A stretch of DNA of 64,000 nucleotides from Bradyrhizobium sp. Rc3b (GCF_900114915.1 NZ_FOUS01000004.1:489034-553033), one strand, 5' to 3'; shown: positions 1-9,239, numbered from the stretch's first letter. The notes: generated by a model from the letters alone, not told the origin. A program made the numbers and translations.

Positions 1-303
1 AAGCTGGTCCTGGAGGCGCCCTATACGTCGACGGCCGACATTGCATCTTCGTCATTCTGGTTCGTGCCGGTGCGCCTCTTGATGCGCGATCCGTTCCCTT
101 CCGACCAGCGGATCGCGCGCGTCACGGTGCCGCTCCTGGTGATGCATGGCACCAATGACCTTGTCATTTCAATCGTGTTCGGAGAACGTCTGTTCGCGCT
201 CGCGCATGAACCGAAGCAGTTCGTTCGCTTTGCGGGCGGCGGACATGACAATCTCGATGCATTCGGTGCGATCGAAACGGCAAGGCGCTTCATTGGAGAA
301 TAA
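1..303 (+). CDS. Alpha/beta hydrolase, C-terminal part (cut by window edge)
   Basis: The reading frame is open from base 1, so only the last 100 residues are present. The visible part has the usual C-terminal half of an alpha/beta hydrolase: a strand followed by VMHGTNDLVI, which carries the acid-bearing turn (Asp), and later GGGHDNL, which supplies the catalytic His. The nucleophile Ser and oxyanion region lie upstream of the window. The sequence resembles the BEM46/ABHD13-like serine hydrolase group, but substrate cannot be inferred. The stop codon overlaps the proposed TTG start of the next gene, suggesting translational coupling. Confidence 0.8.
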   Translation, partial: KLVLEAPYTSTADIASSSFWFVPVRLLMRDPFPSDQRIARVTVPLLVMHGTNDLVISIVFGERLFALAHEPKQFVRFAGGGHDNLDAFGAIETARRFIGE

Positions 304-1735
304 ACGACTCGTCACGCGAATCCCGGCCGTATCGCTCGTTGCCATCCTCACCTTGTTGCCGCAGCCGGCCTGGGCCGCAGCCGGGCTCGATGGTGCGGCG
401 ATGCGCTGGCCCTATGCGCTGCCCTTTGCCGGCCTGTTGCTGTCGATCGCGCTCGGACCGCTGTTGTTTCCGAAAGTCTGGCACCATCATTACGGCAAGA
501 TCGCCGCTGCTTGGTCGCTGGCGGCGCTCGTCTCACTCGTGATTTTTGCCGGAAGCGCGGTCACGCTGGCTGTGCTCGTGCACGCTCTGCTCGCCGAATA
601 TCTTGGCTTCATCGTGCTGCTGTTCGCGCTCTATGTCGTGGCCGGCGGCATTCTCATTACCGGCGACATCAAGGCCACGCCAGCGATCAATGCTGGCATC
701 CTCGCGCTCGGCACGCTGGGTGCAAGCATTGTCGGCACCACGGGTGCCGCGATGATCCTGATCCGTCCGCTGATCCGCGCCAACCGGCCGCGGCGCCACA
801 ATGCCCATGTCATCATCTTCTTCATCATCCTGGTCGCCAATGTCGGCGGCGCGCTGAGCCCGCTCGGCGATCCCCCGCTCTTCGTCGGTTTCCTGCACGG
901 CGTCGACTTCTTCTGGACCACGCGGAGCATCTGGCTGCAGACCGCGATCGTCGCCGGATTGCTGCTCGCGATCTTCACCGCCATCGATTTCTGGCGCTTC
1001 CGCAGCGAACCTCAGCTCAGCGACGCCGGTCCCGCGGATCCGGTCCGCATTCGCGGTCTCGTCAACCTCGTGCTGATCGCAGCCATCGTCGCGAGCCTGC
1101 TGGCCTCGGCGATGTGGAAGCCCGCTGTTGCTTTCGACATTCTCGGAACGAAGCTGGGGCTGGAAGACATCGCGCGCAATGTGGCGCTGCTTTCCATTGC
1201 GGCGCTGTCGGTGTGGTTGACACCGGACGAGCACAGGGAGGCCAACGGCTTCACCTGGGAGCCGATCCGCGAGGTCGCAAAACTGTTCGCGGGCATCTTC
1301 GTCGCCATCATCCCGGTCATTGCCATGCTCAATGCCGGCCACCACGGCGCCTTCGCCTGGCTGTTGTCGGCCGTGACGGCACCGGACGGTGCGCCGCGCG
1401 AGGTCGCCTATTTCTGGTTCACCGGCCTGATGTCAGCGTTTCTCGACAATGCGCCGACCTATCTGTTGTTCTTCCAGCTTGCCGGCGGTGATCCGCAAAC
1501 GCTGATGCACGAGCTGTCGGGCACGCTCGCGTCGATTTCGATGGGCGCCGTCTACATGGGAGCGCTCACCTATATCGGCAATGCGCCGAACTTCATGGTC
1601 AGCAGCATCGCGAGCGAGAACGGCATCGAGATGCCGAGCTTCTTCGGCTATCTCTTGCGTGCCGGCGCCGTGCTGATCCCGCTGTTCATGCTGCTGACGC
1701 TGCTGCCGGTCGCTCCGATCCTGCGCTGGCATTGA
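293..1735 (+). CDS. Sodium:proton antiporter, NhaD/CitMHS-like
   Basis: A polytopic inner-membrane protein of about 480 residues. It begins with a signal-like stretch ending QPAWAA, followed by about a dozen hydrophobic segments. Motifs typical of NhaD-like Na+/H+ antiporters are visible: GGALSPLGDPPLFVGFLHG near residue 185, AFLDNAPTYLLFF in the second half and YIGNAPNFMVSSIA near the C terminus. These paired re-entrant motifs characterise the ion-transporter superfamily. I chose the TTG at 293 because it overlaps the hydrolase stop by 11 bases and starts directly before the signal-like segment; frames open further upstream run through the hydrolase gene. The role inferred is Na+ (or Li+) extrusion coupled to proton entry. 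Confidence 0.8.
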   Translation: MENKRLVTRIPAVSLVAILTLLPQPAWAAAGLDGAAMRWPYALPFAGLLLSIALGPLLFPKVWHHHYGKIAAAWSLAALVSLVIFAGSAVTLAVLVHALLAEYLGFIVLLFALYVVAGGILITGDIKATPAINAGILALGTLGASIVGTTGAAMILIRPLIRANRPRRHNAHVIIFFIILVANVGGALSPLGDPPLFVGFLHGVDFFWTTRSIWLQTAIVAGLLLAIFTAIDFWRFRSEPQLSDAGPADPVRIRGLVNLVLIAAIVASLLASAMWKPAVAFDILGTKLGLEDIARNVALLSIAALSVWLTPDEHREANGFTWEPIREVAKLFAGIFVAIIPVIAMLNAGHHGAFAWLLSAVTAPDGAPREVAYFWFTGLMSAFLDNAPTYLLFFQLAGGDPQTLMHELSGTLASISMGAVYMGALTYIGNAPNFMVSSIASENGIEMPSFFGYLLRAGAVLIPLFMLLTLLPVAPILRWH

Positions 1736-1785
1736 ATCTGCCGGCCGATTTGCTACTGCTCGTCTTCAGTGATTGGAGCCGGTAG

Positions 1786-2883
1786 ATGAGCGCGCATAAT
1801 CCGATGCCCCGGTCGGCCTGGATCTTTCCGGCGCTGGCCGTGCTGTTGTTCGCAGCCGTCAGCGCGACGGGCTACGTCTTCACGCTGTCGTTGGGCGGGC
1901 TCGTCTTCGCCATCGTCCTTCTGGTTATCCTGTTCGGCACCGTGTTCGCCGCGGTTCATCATGCCGAAGTGATCGCCGAGCGGGTCGGCGAGCCCTATGG
2001 CACGCTGGTGCTGACGCTCTCGGTGACCGTCATCGAGGTGGCGCTGATCACCACGATCATGCTGGGCGACAAGCCCGCCCCGGAACTGGCGCGCGACACC
2101 GTGTTCGCCGTGGTCATGATCGTCTGCAACGGCCTCGTCGGGCTCTGCATCTTCATCGGCGGCCTGCGCTATCGCGAGCAGGGCTTTCAGCTCTCGGGGG
2201 CCAACGTCTATCTCAGCGTCCTGTTCGCGCTCGCGACCATCACGCTGATCATGCCGAACTACACGACCACCGCGCCGGGGCCGGTCTATTCGGCGGTTCA
2301 GCTCGGTTTCGTCGACGTGGTCACGCTCGCGCTGTACGGAGTGTTCCTCTACACCCAGACCGTCCTGCACAAGGATTACTTCGTCCATGAACGGGCTGAC
2401 GGCGGCAGCGGCGTGGCGCATCTGCCGGGCCGGATGTTGGTGGTCAGCGTCGTGCTGCTGCTGATTGCGCTGCTGGCCGTGGTGCTGCTCGCCAAGAAGT
2501 TTTCGCTGGTGGTGGACGCCGTCGCGGCCAAGATCGGCGCGCCGCCGGCCTTTGCCGGCCTTCTGGTCGCGCTCCTGATCCTGATGCCGGAAGGCGTCGC
2601 GGCGGTATCGGCGGCCCGCAAGAACGACCTCCAGAAGAGCATCAACCTCGCGCTCGGCTCGTCCCTCGCCACCATCGGGCTGACCATCCCGGCGGTGGGG
2701 GTCGCCACCTACGCGCTCGACAAGGAGCTCACGCTCGGCCTCAGCGCCCAGGGCAGTGTGCTTTTGCTCCTGACCTTCTTCCTGAGCATGCTGACCTTCG
2801 GCACCGGCAGGACCAATGTCCTGTTCGGGCTGGTCCATATGGTGGTATTTGCCGTCTACGCCTTCATGGTTTTCGTGCCCTGA
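1786..2883 (+). CDS. chaA: Calcium/sodium:proton antiporter, ChaA-like
   Basis: A 365-residue inner-membrane protein with about eleven hydrophobic segments. It has the two inverted cation-exchanger repeats of the CaCA superfamily: VTVIEVALITTIM near residue 85 and MPEGVAAVSAARKNDLQ followed by LALGSSLATIGLTIP near residue 270. The conserved Glu residues in these alpha repeats would bind the cation. The family exchanges Ca2+ or Na+ for protons at alkaline pH. It follows the NhaD-like gene by 50 bases on the same strand, so the two may be one cation-homeostasis unit. The ATG at 1786 has only a weak Shine-Dalgarno sequence. Confidence 0.85.
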   Translation: MSAHNPMPRSAWIFPALAVLLFAAVSATGYVFTLSLGGLVFAIVLLVILFGTVFAAVHHAEVIAERVGEPYGTLVLTLSVTVIEVALITTIMLGDKPAPELARDTVFAVVMIVCNGLVGLCIFIGGLRYREQGFQLSGANVYLSVLFALATITLIMPNYTTTAPGPVYSAVQLGFVDVVTLALYGVFLYTQTVLHKDYFVHERADGGSGVAHLPGRMLVVSVVLLLIALLAVVLLAKKFSLVVDAVAAKIGAPPAFAGLLVALLILMPEGVAAVSAARKNDLQKSINLALGSSLATIGLTIPAVGVATYALDKELTLGLSAQGSVLLLLTFFLSMLTFGTGRTNVLFGLVHMVVFAVYAFMVFVP

Positions 2884-2909
2884 AGCGCTGCGTCCCAAGA
2901 GAGGTTCCA

Positions 2910-3194
2910 ATGCTTGCCGCCAAGTCCGAGGTCCAGGTCGACAACGAGGAGGTCCGGGTGACCGAATGGCGGCTTCCGCCCGGTAGCGCCACCGGCCATC
3001 ACACCCACGGCATGGACTATGTGATTGTTCCCGTCGTTGCGGGAGAAATGACCATCGTGGCGCCGGGCGGCGAGCGGTCCAAGGCGCAACTGGCAGCCGG
3101 GAAATCCTACTTCCGCAAGGCGGGCGTCCAACATGACGTACTTAACGAAACCTCAACCGAGATCGTGTTCCTTGAGATCGAGCTAAAGCCGTAG
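2910..3194 (+). CDS. Small cupin-domain protein
   Basis: A 94-residue protein that is essentially one cupin beta barrel. The first cupin motif is visible as GSATGHHTHGMDYVIVPVV, with a His pair and a downstream residue that normally bind a metal, and the second as GKSYFRKAGVQHDVLN, with the third His. No signal peptide is present, so it is probably cytoplasmic. The start at 2910 has a GAGAGG ribosome site 5 bases upstream. It follows chaA by 26 bases and may be co-transcribed. Proteins this short in the family have varied or unknown roles, so no substrate is proposed. Confidence 0.75.
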   Translation: MLAAKSEVQVDNEEVRVTEWRLPPGSATGHHTHGMDYVIVPVVAGEMTIVAPGGERSKAQLAAGKSYFRKAGVQHDVLNETSTEIVFLEIELKP

Positions 3195-3286
3195 ATCCGG
3201 CCTTAACACTTGCCATCGATCCGTCGCAGTTGATCCCTTACAATGCCCTAAAGTTCCCGCATCAGATCGCGCGGGGAGTGGCCGGA

Positions 3287-4243
3287 ATGCTGAAATACCT
3301 CGCTAAAATCTCGATGGATATTTTCCCCTCGGTGCTCGCGACGATCATCGGGGCGTACATCGTTAACCACTACATCAACGCCAAGCCGGCGGCTGATGCC
3401 CCTGCGGCCGTCGTGGCCCCTGCCGAGGCCGGCAAGAACGGCAAACCCGCCGATGTCGCCAATCTCCCTGCGCCCGGCGTCAAGGCCAAAGGCATCCCCG
3501 AGAAGAGCGTGACGGACAAGCCGGCGGTCGAAAAGGCTGCCGATCAGCCGTCCGCCGAGCACAAGGCTGCCGATGTGGCCCCGGCCGAGGCCAGCCCGCG
3601 TGGCAAGCCGTCGGCGCGCGAGAAGGCGGTCGCCAAGTCGACCCCGGCCACCAGCACGCCCGCTCCCGCCGCTCCGGTGGTCGAGGCCAATTCGGCGCCG
3701 GCTGCTGCGGCTCCGGCCCCCGACGCCAACGACCTCGTGCGTGCCGCGATCGAGCGCCTGCGCAAGACTCCTGAGGGCAAATCTTCCGAGGGCAAGTCTT
3801 CCGAAGGAAAGTCGTCTGCCGAAACCAAACCTGCCGAGGTCAGGCCGTCCGAGACCAGGTCAGCCGAGAGGCCGACTGAGCCTGCCGTGCGGGAAGCAGC
3901 CCGCACGCCCGAGGCCCCGCGGGTCGTCAGCATGGAGCCGGCTACGGTCCGTCCGCTGCCGCCGCCGATCACGGTATCGACGCCCTCATCGGAGGCCTAT
4001 GGCAAGGATGGCTCCTCGCCGGCCAATCCGCCCTACACGGCCTCGGTCGGCAACGATGATCCGAATCGGATGACGCCGCCGGCTGACATTCCCGTGCCGA
4101 TGATCGCGCCACCGCTCGATCTGCGCGCCGACGCCGGTGGCTCCATGCCGCGGCCGAAGAAGACCAATGTCGCCGACGAGATGCTGTCGGGCATGAAGTC
4201 GATGTTCCACTCGGTTCTGCCGAAGAGCGCCACCCCCGATTAA
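3287..4243 (+). CDS. Membrane-anchored Pro/Ala-rich hypothetical protein
   Basis: Unrecognised protein of 318 residues. The first 35 residues form one hydrophobic anchor (IFPSVLATIIGAYIVNHYI), followed by a long low-complexity region rich in Ala, Pro, Lys and Glu that probably stays unfolded in the periplasm. Around residues 165-180 there is a short tandem repeat of the unit EGKSS. The C terminus has a compact conserved-looking end (ADEMLSGMKSMFHSVLPKS). The ATG at 3287 is preferred because GGGGAG lies just upstream; a TTG at 3230 in the same frame is possible. The composition resembles cell-envelope spanning linkers, but function is unknown. Confidence 0.65.
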   Translation: MLKYLAKISMDIFPSVLATIIGAYIVNHYINAKPAADAPAAVVAPAEAGKNGKPADVANLPAPGVKAKGIPEKSVTDKPAVEKAADQPSAEHKAADVAPAEASPRGKPSAREKAVAKSTPATSTPAPAAPVVEANSAPAAAAPAPDANDLVRAAIERLRKTPEGKSSEGKSSEGKSSAETKPAEVRPSETRSAERPTEPAVREAARTPEAPRVVSMEPATVRPLPPPITVSTPSSEAYGKDGSSPANPPYTASVGNDDPNRMTPPADIPVPMIAPPLDLRADAGGSMPRPKKTNVADEMLSGMKSMFHSVLPKSATPD

Positions 4244-4268
4244 GACGGCGCCTGCGCCGTCAAAACCG

Positions 4269-4919
4269 TCAGCCGCCGACACGGGCAAGACCGTTGCGCG
4301 CGGCGTCGTCGCGTGGGCGAAGCGAGACAGCCCTGGTGTAGGACGCCGCCGCCTTGGCTCTGTCGCCCAGCCGCTCATAGGCCTGTCCGCGCGTGGTCCA
4401 GACCTGGGCGTTGTGCGGATCGGCCTCGGAGGCCTCATCCAGATCGGCCGTGGCCTCCTTGACCTTGCCGAGCGCGAGATAGCTGGTGGCGCGGCCGAGC
4501 AGCGGCTCGACCTTCTGGGGATTGAGTCCGCTCGCAGCGCTGAAATCTGCGATGGCGAAGGCGTGCTGATTGTTGCCCTGGTAGATCAGGGCACGGCCAT
4601 ACAGCGCCTGCGCATTGTAGGGATCGAGTCCGACCGCGCGATTGAACTCATCGAGCGCTGCCGCGACCTCGCCTGACTTGGCCAGGGATTGGGCTTTTGC
4701 AGTGTGGGCCTGAGCTTCGGTGACGTTGCCGGCGCTCACCGCGCTCTCGGCGGGCGCAGCCGCCTGGGGGGCTTCCTGCGGCTTGTCCTTCTCCGGCATC
4801 AACGATCCCAGATCGAAGGAGCAGCCGCACAGCGCAATCCCCATCAATGCCAGCACGAACGGCGGCTGCCAGATCCGGCGTCGCCGCGCCAAGCCGCGCT
4901 GGGGGAAGGGGGAGGCCAT
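4269..4919 (-). CDS. TPR-repeat lipoprotein
   Basis: A 216-residue protein starting with a basic N terminus and a hydrophobic segment ending in a lipobox-like ALCGCS, which predicts an envelope lipoprotein. It then has a charged linker and at least four tetratricopeptide repeats between about residues 70 and 210 (for example LYGRALIYQGNNQHAFAIA and VWTTRGQAYERLGDRAKAA). TPR lipoproteins usually act as scaffolds for envelope complexes. The ATG at 4919 is chosen because it puts the lipobox near residue 30; an upstream extension would bury the signal and overlap the repeat element behind the gene. It converges on the preceding gene with a 25-base gap. Confidence 0.75.
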   Translation of the reverse strand: MASPFPQRGLARRRRIWQPPFVLALMGIALCGCSFDLGSLMPEKDKPQEAPQAAAPAESAVSAGNVTEAQAHTAKAQSLAKSGEVAAALDEFNRAVGLDPYNAQALYGRALIYQGNNQHAFAIADFSAASGLNPQKVEPLLGRATSYLALGKVKEATADLDEASEADPHNAQVWTTRGQAYERLGDRAKAAASYTRAVSLRPRDDAARNGLARVGG

Positions 4920-4936
4920 CTGCGGTTCGCTCGCGC

Positions 4937-5085
4937 TAGAGCATGATCCGGACCCGAAGGGCCGCGTTGACGAAAAGTATGAAGCGGTTTTCCCTCGCGA
5001 CAAAGGCGGAACGCGCTTGCGTAGAGATCAAGGTCAAACAACAAACTAAAGCGCGACGACGTTCAATCCAAATCTCATCGCGTTT
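4937..5085. repeat. Bradyrhizobium-type intergenic palindromic repeat
   Basis: The stretch begins CTAGAGCATGATCCGGA, continues through GCGGTTTTCCCTCGCGACAA and ends with an outer pair AAAGCGCGACGACG / CTCATCGCGTTT. From memory this is one of the common intergenic repeats of Bradyrhizobium genomes. It fills most of the space between the TPR lipoprotein and rpsU. Between the first block and the GAAAAGT block there are extra bases compared with the form I remember, so this copy may be diverged. Confidence 0.6.
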
Positions 5086-5133
5086 GCGTGCCGCATCCGT
5101 GGTGCCTGGCCCAAAGAGCAGCGCGCACAAACA

Positions 5134-5160
5134 ATGACGCGGGCCAGAGGCCCGCGTCAT
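5134..5160 (-). terminator. Rho-independent terminator of rpsU
   Basis: A perfect 12-base-pair stem (ATGACGCGGGCC / GGCCCGCGTCAT) with a 3-base loop. Read on the minus strand it is followed by TTGTTTGTG and lies 30 bases after the rpsU stop codon. Confidence 0.8.
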
Positions 5161-5190
5161 CGAAACTGAAATCTTGCAAAATTCGGTGAA

Positions 5191-5487
5191 TCAGCGCGGT
5201 CCGCGCGGACCTGCACCCGGGCCGCCACGACCGCCGCGATCACCGCCGGGACCTGCGCCGAACACCGGCTTCGGCTTCATCGGCAGCAGGCCTTCGCGCT
5301 GCAGCTTCTTGCGGGCCAGCTTGCGCGCGCGGCGCACGGCTTCGGCCTTTTCGCGGGCCTTCTTCTCGGAGGGCTTCTCGTAATGACCGCGGAGCTTCAT
5401 CTCGCGGAAAATTCCCTCGCGCTGCATCTTCTTCTTCAGAGCCTTGAGGGCTTGGTCGACATTGTTATCGCGAACGAGAACCTGCAC
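5191..5487 (-). CDS. rpsU: 30S ribosomal protein bS21
   Basis: A 98-residue protein with the conserved bS21 core: [20 protein letters not shown], then [19 protein letters not shown] and the basic [15 protein letters not shown] helix. bS21 joins the small subunit late and helps initiation near the anti-Shine-Dalgarno end of 16S rRNA. The protein is longer than the roughly 70 residues of the enterobacterial form, because of a C-terminal Gly/Arg/Pro-rich tail (about residues 76-98) of a type seen in other alphaproteobacteria. The start is GTG with an AGGA site 6 bases upstream. It is monocistronic, with its own terminator. Confidence 0.95.
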   Translation of the reverse strand: MQVLVRDNNVDQALKALKKKMQREGIFREMKLRGHYEKPSEKKAREKAEAVRRARKLARKKLQREGLLPMKPKPVFGAGPGGDRGGRGGPGAGPRGPR

Positions 5488-5749
5488 GCGGCATCCTCTT
5501 CAGTGGATCGGATTTGAATTCTGGTAAGACGAAGGGGATGGCGAAAACGCGCAAGCCCTTAACCTTGAGGGCGCGGATGTATCAGACAAATCCCGGGATG
5601 TCCACCGGACAAGCGGGTTTTCGGGCCAAGTTCAGCCATTAAATGAGGCAAAAATACCTCTGTGCGGCCCTGATTTGGGCGATTCGACGCCAGGGATGGG
5701 GCCGTTTCCGGAGCTTTGTTCCGGAATCTTTGAAAGCAGGGGACTACAC

Positions 5750-6472
5750 ATGGATATCAAGAAATACGCTGCTGAAGCCATCGGCACCTTCTGGCTCACA
5801 TTCGCAGGCTGCGGAAGCGCGGTGATCGCTGCCGGCTTCCCGCAGGTCGGAATCGGTCTGGTCGGTGTCTCCCTCGCATTCGGACTGAGCGTGGTCACCA
5901 TGGCCTATGCGATCGGCCATATCTCCGGCTGCCATCTCAACCCGGCCGTCACGGTCGGTCTTGCCGCCGGCGGGCGTTTTCCGGCCGGGCAGATCCTGCC
6001 CTATGTGATCGCGCAGGTGGCCGGCGCGATCGTGGCCGCCTGGCTCCTCTACGTCATCGCGAGCGGAGCTCCCGGATTCGATGTCAGCAAGGGCTTCGCA
6101 TCCAACGGCTATGATGCGCATTCGCCCGGCCAGTACAGCATGATCGTGTGCTTCCTCACCGAGGTGGTGATGACCATGATGTTCCTGTTCATCATCATGG
6201 GCGCGACCCATGGCCGCGCGCCCGCAGGCTTCGCGCCGCTCGCGATCGGGCTCGCGCTGGTGATGATCCATCTCGTCAGCATCCCCGTCACCAACACCTC
6301 GGTGAACCCGGCGCGCAGCACGGGCCCCGCGCTGTTCGTCGGCGGCTGGGCGACGGCGCAGCTCTGGCTGTTCTGGGTCGCACCGCTGATCGGCGGCGCG
6401 CTGGGCGGGGTGATCTATCGCTGGCTCAGCGAGGAGCCCACGGGCGTCGTCGCAGGCGCGAAGACGGCCTAA
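5750..6472 (+). CDS. aqpZ: Aquaporin Z-type water channel
   Basis: A 240-residue inner-membrane channel with six transmembrane segments and both Asn-Pro-Ala boxes: [16 protein letters not shown] near residue 62 and [16 protein letters not shown] near residue 184. The selectivity-filter region includes the Arg immediately after the second NPA, as in water-specific channels; the residues in the first half also fit AqpZ better than glycerol facilitators. The ATG at 5750 begins the canonical [16 protein letters not shown]; an in-frame start 75 bases upstream would add residues the family lacks. Length matches the family. Confidence 0.92.
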   Translation: MDIKKYAAEAIGTFWLTFAGCGSAVIAAGFPQVGIGLVGVSLAFGLSVVTMAYAIGHISGCHLNPAVTVGLAAGGRFPAGQILPYVIAQVAGAIVAAWLLYVIASGAPGFDVSKGFASNGYDAHSPGQYSMIVCFLTEVVMTMMFLFIIMGATHGRAPAGFAPLAIGLALVMIHLVSIPVTNTSVNPARSTGPALFVGGWATAQLWLFWVAPLIGGALGGVIYRWLSEEPTGVVAGAKTA

Positions 6473-6478
6473 TCGCGG

Positions 6479-6511
6479 AGCGGGATCGCAGCTCGAAGCT
6501 GCGGTCCCGCT
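6479..6511. terminator. Bidirectional terminator between aqpZ and purK
   Basis: A 15-base-pair stem (AGCGGGATCGCAGCT / AGCTGCGGTCCCGCT, one T-G mismatch) with loop CGA. It begins 7 bases after the aqpZ stop and overlaps the purK stop codon, so the two convergent genes appear to share it. There is only a short T tract, so some doubt remains. Confidence 0.65.
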
Positions 6512-7616
6512 ACTTGCCTTTCGTCGGCCTGACTTCGGTGACGTGGCCCATCTTTCGGCCGGGACGCGGCGCACCCTTGCCGTAGATGTGCACGGTCGCG
6601 CCCGGCACGCTCAGCCACTTTTCGTAATCATTGATCTCGTCGCCGATCAGATTGGTCATGGTGACGATTTCGCCGTGGCGCACGGGCTTGCCGAGCGGCC
6701 AGCCGGCGATGGCGCGGATGTGCTGCTCGAACTGCGAGACCGAGGCGCCGTCGAGCGTCCAGTGCCCTGAATTGTGCACGCGCGGGGCGATCTCATTGAC
6801 CAGCACCTTCGGGCCGGTGCCGTTGGCGAGCACGAACATCTCGACAGCGAGCACGCCGACATAGTCGAGCGCGCTTGCGATCTTGCCGGCGATGCTGCGT
6901 GCTTCCTCGGCAAGCGCAGGCGGGATCGGCGCGGGCGCGCGCGATATCTTCAGGATGTGGTCGCGGTGCTCGTTCTCGGTGACGTCGAAACACTCGACCT
7001 GGCCTGTGACCGAGCGTGCGGCGATCACGGAGATCTCGCGCTCGTAGGGCACGAAGGCTTCCAGGATCGCCGATTTGGTGGCGAGGCTGGTCCACACCTT
7101 GGCGATGTCGTCGCCCTCGCGGATGATGGCCTGGCCCTTGCCGTCATAACCGAAGCGGCGGGTCTTGAGCACGGCCGGAAGGCCGATCCTGGCGATCGCC
7201 TCGCGCAGCGAGGATACGGAGGTGACGTCGGCATAGGCTGCGGTGCCGATGCCGAGCCGCGTCACGAAATCCTTCTCGGCGAGCCGGTCCTGGGTGGTCT
7301 CGAGAATCTTGCGGTTGGGCAGGACGGGTCGGCGCGCGTCCAGCACCATCGCGGCGGCCGATGGCACGTTCTCGAATTCGTAGGTGATGACGTCGACGTC
7401 GTTGGCGAACAGTTCGAGCGCCTCGACATCGGCATATTCGGCGCAGGTCGCGTTCAATACGACGTCGAAGGCCGGCGAGTCCGGATCGGGCGAGAAAACC
7501 TGGCAGCGCAGGCCGAGCCGCGCCGCAGCCATGGCCAGCATCCGGCCCAATTGTCCGCCGCCGAGAATTCCGATGGTGTCACCGGGCTTCAGTTTCACCT
7601 GCCTGGTGTCGGTCAC
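6510..7616 (-). CDS. purK: 5-(carboxyamino)imidazole ribonucleotide synthase
   Basis: A 368-residue ATP-grasp enzyme of de novo purine synthesis. It carboxylates 5-aminoimidazole ribonucleotide with bicarbonate and ATP to give N5-CAIR, which PurE then rearranges. The N terminus [17 protein letters not shown] is the PurK nucleotide-fold start. The middle has the ATP-grasp loop [13 protein letters not shown], and the metal site [18 protein letters not shown] is diagnostic. It starts with GTG at 7616 and overlaps the purE stop by 4 bases (GTGA), so it is translationally coupled to purE. Confidence 0.97.
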   Translation of the reverse strand: MTDTRQVKLKPGDTIGILGGGQLGRMLAMAAARLGLRCQVFSPDPDSPAFDVVLNATCAEYADVEALELFANDVDVITYEFENVPSAAAMVLDARRPVLPNRKILETTQDRLAEKDFVTRLGIGTAAYADVTSVSSLREAIARIGLPAVLKTRRFGYDGKGQAIIREGDDIAKVWTSLATKSAILEAFVPYEREISVIAARSVTGQVECFDVTENEHRDHILKISRAPAPIPPALAEEARSIAGKIASALDYVGVLAVEMFVLANGTGPKVLVNEIAPRVHNSGHWTLDGASVSQFEQHIRAIAGWPLGKPVRHGEIVTMTNLIGDEINDYEKWLSVPGATVHIYGKGAPRPGRKMGHVTEVRPTKGK

Positions 7617-8101
7617 GCCTTGTCCTCCGGGCGCTCGGCGACCGCCTCGGTCTGCGCCTTGCGCCAGGCCGCGAGGCGATCGGACAAGGCCGGGTCGGAC
7701 AACGCCAGGACGGCCGCCGCCAGCAGCGCGGCGTTGGTCGCGCCGGCCTTGCCGATGGCGAGGGTGCCGACCGGGATGCCGGCGGGCATCTGGACGATCG
7801 AATAGAGCGAATCGAGGCCCTTGAGCGTCTTGGATTCGACGGGAACGCCGAACACCGGGAGTTCGGTCAGCGCCGCCGCCATGCCGGGCAGGTGTGCAGC
7901 GCCACCTGCGCCGGCGATGATGACCTTGTAACCGGCGGCCTTGGCGCCCTTGGCGAAAGCAAAGAGACGGTCGGGGGTGCGGTGGGCCGAGACGATGCGG
8001 GTGTCGGCGGCGACGCCGAGCGCGGCAAGCGTGTCGGCGGCATGCCGCATCGTGTCCCAGTCCGACTGGCTTCCCATGATGATGGCGATCGGCGCGGTCA
8101 T
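7613..8101 (-). CDS. purE: 5-(carboxyamino)imidazole ribonucleotide mutase
   Basis: A 162-residue class I PurE. It converts N5-CAIR to 4-carboxy-AIR in purine synthesis. The N-terminal [15 protein letters not shown] phosphate-binding motif, the [12 protein letters not shown] segment with the catalytic His, and [13 protein letters not shown] are all present. The protein forms octamers in the family. It is first in a purE-purK operon transcribed away from the diguanylate cyclase; the promoter must lie in the 140 bases upstream, where no clear riboswitch or PurR site was seen. Confidence 0.97.
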   Translation of the reverse strand: MTAPIAIIMGSQSDWDTMRHAADTLAALGVAADTRIVSAHRTPDRLFAFAKGAKAAGYKVIIAGAGGAAHLPGMAAALTELPVFGVPVESKTLKGLDSLYSIVQMPAGIPVGTLAIGKAGATNAALLAAAVLALSDPALSDRLAAWRKAQTEAVAERPEDKA

Positions 8102-8242
8102 GACGTTAATTGTGCCCGAAAAACAGAAAGATAGGCCAGATTAACGGTTCCGGCCGGCGGCTCGCAAGGCGGTGGCAAGGAGAAGGGAATCCACTATCCT
8201 GTCTTGGTGAATCCCCGCAAGCCTTCATTGAGCAGGATGCCC

Positions 8243-8968
8243 ATGAAGAAACCAAAAAGGGCAGGCGCTGCGAAGGCCAAAAAGGGCCGGAAGACCAGTG
8301 CCGGCCGATCCAAAACCGCCCCAAAACGGCTGACCAGGCGGCCGGCGAAGCCGCCGGGGCGTGACGCGTCGGGCGATGATGGGGCCAAGGATACCGTCAG
8401 GGCGACGATCCGGGGCTTGCGGACCAAGCTCAAGGAGGCGCAGCGCCGGGTCGCGGAACTGGAAGCTGCGGCCGACACCGATTTCCTGCTCGAGATTCCC
8501 AACCGGCGCGGCTTCGAGCGCGAGCTGGCGCGTGCCATCGCCTACATGAAGCGCTACCGCGCCAGCGGGGCACTGATCGTGCTCGACGTCGATCGGTTGA
8601 AGCCGATCAACGATTCGTTCGGTCATGGCGCCGGTGACGAGGTGCTCAAGGCGATTGCCGCCACGCTGACGCGGCAGGTCCGCGCCTCCGACGTGGTCGG
8701 GCGGCTGGGGGGCGACGAGTTCGCGCTGCTGCTGTGGAATCTCAGCGAGACCGACGCCAAGGCAAAGGCGGCCATCTTCGAGCAGGCGGTCGACGAATTG
8801 TCCTTTGTCTTTCGCGGCGAGCACGTGACCGCGGGCGCCTCCGCCGGTGTCGCGCTGCTGGGGGCGCAGTCCGACGCGGGCCGCGCCCTGGAGGAGGCCG
8901 ATGCCGCCATGTATGTGCGCAAGGCGCACCGGCGGCACGAGCCGCGGGTCCGGCTGGTCGGCAGCTAA
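8243..8968 (+). CDS. GGDEF-domain diguanylate cyclase
   Basis: About 241 residues. A very basic N terminus (Lys/Arg/Ala-rich, about 50 residues) is followed by a short coiled-coil segment (RGLRTKLKEAQRRVAELEAAA) and a GGDEF domain from about residue 80 to 235. The active-site loop reads RLGGDEFALLLW, so cyclase activity making c-di-GMP from two GTP is expected. No RxxD inhibitory site was seen before the motif. There is no signal peptide or membrane span. The start at 8243 is preferred for its GAGCAGG ribosome site, although 8237 or a TTG at 8204 is possible. The basic tail could bind nucleic acid or membrane (inference). Confidence 0.88.
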   Translation: MKKPKRAGAAKAKKGRKTSAGRSKTAPKRLTRRPAKPPGRDASGDDGAKDTVRATIRGLRTKLKEAQRRVAELEAAADTDFLLEIPNRRGFERELARAIAYMKRYRASGALIVLDVDRLKPINDSFGHGAGDEVLKAIAATLTRQVRASDVVGRLGGDEFALLLWNLSETDAKAKAAIFEQAVDELSFVFRGEHVTAGASAGVALLGAQSDAGRALEEADAAMYVRKAHRRHEPRVRLVGS

Positions 8969-9216
8969 AGCGCGCTGAGATCTGGCGGTACGTTACCGAA
9001 TGTCCGCAGCAATTTGGCGTCGCCAAACTCGCCGGTCAGGGGATCGCCGCTGCGGCTGAAGGCGACGGCGCCGATATGGCCGGCGCCGTGCGCCAGCATT
9101 TCCGCACGACGCAGGGCGGCAGCCGATGTCTGACATTCCTCGGCCGCACCTGCCACCGGCGATCCGTCCTCGTCGATCAGGAAGGGCAATGCAACGTAGT
9201 AGGTGACGTCGGGCAT
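8965..9216 (-). CDS. Small hypothetical protein
   Basis: Unrecognised 83-residue protein beginning MPDVTYYVALPFL. It is acidic and has no signal peptide. The middle (AAALRRAEMLAHGAGHIGAVAFSRSGD) suggests an alpha/beta fold of the sort that annotates rhizobial hypothetical proteins. Its stop overlaps that of the diguanylate cyclase by 4 bases on the opposite strand. It is preceded on the same strand by another small gene 23 bases away, so the two may form an operon. Frame and codon use fit a coding gene. Confidence 0.6.
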   Translation of the reverse strand: MPDVTYYVALPFLIDEDGSPVAGAAEECQTSAAALRRAEMLAHGAGHIGAVAFSRSGDPLTGEFGDAKLLRTFGNVPPDLSAL

Positions 9217-9239
9217 GGTCGGCTCCGATAGCTGACGGT

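Noticed and set aside
1753..2910. Long minus-strand frame opposite the ChaA-like gene
   Set aside because: Gln/His/Arg-rich antisense shadow; ChaA motifs are clear on the plus strand.
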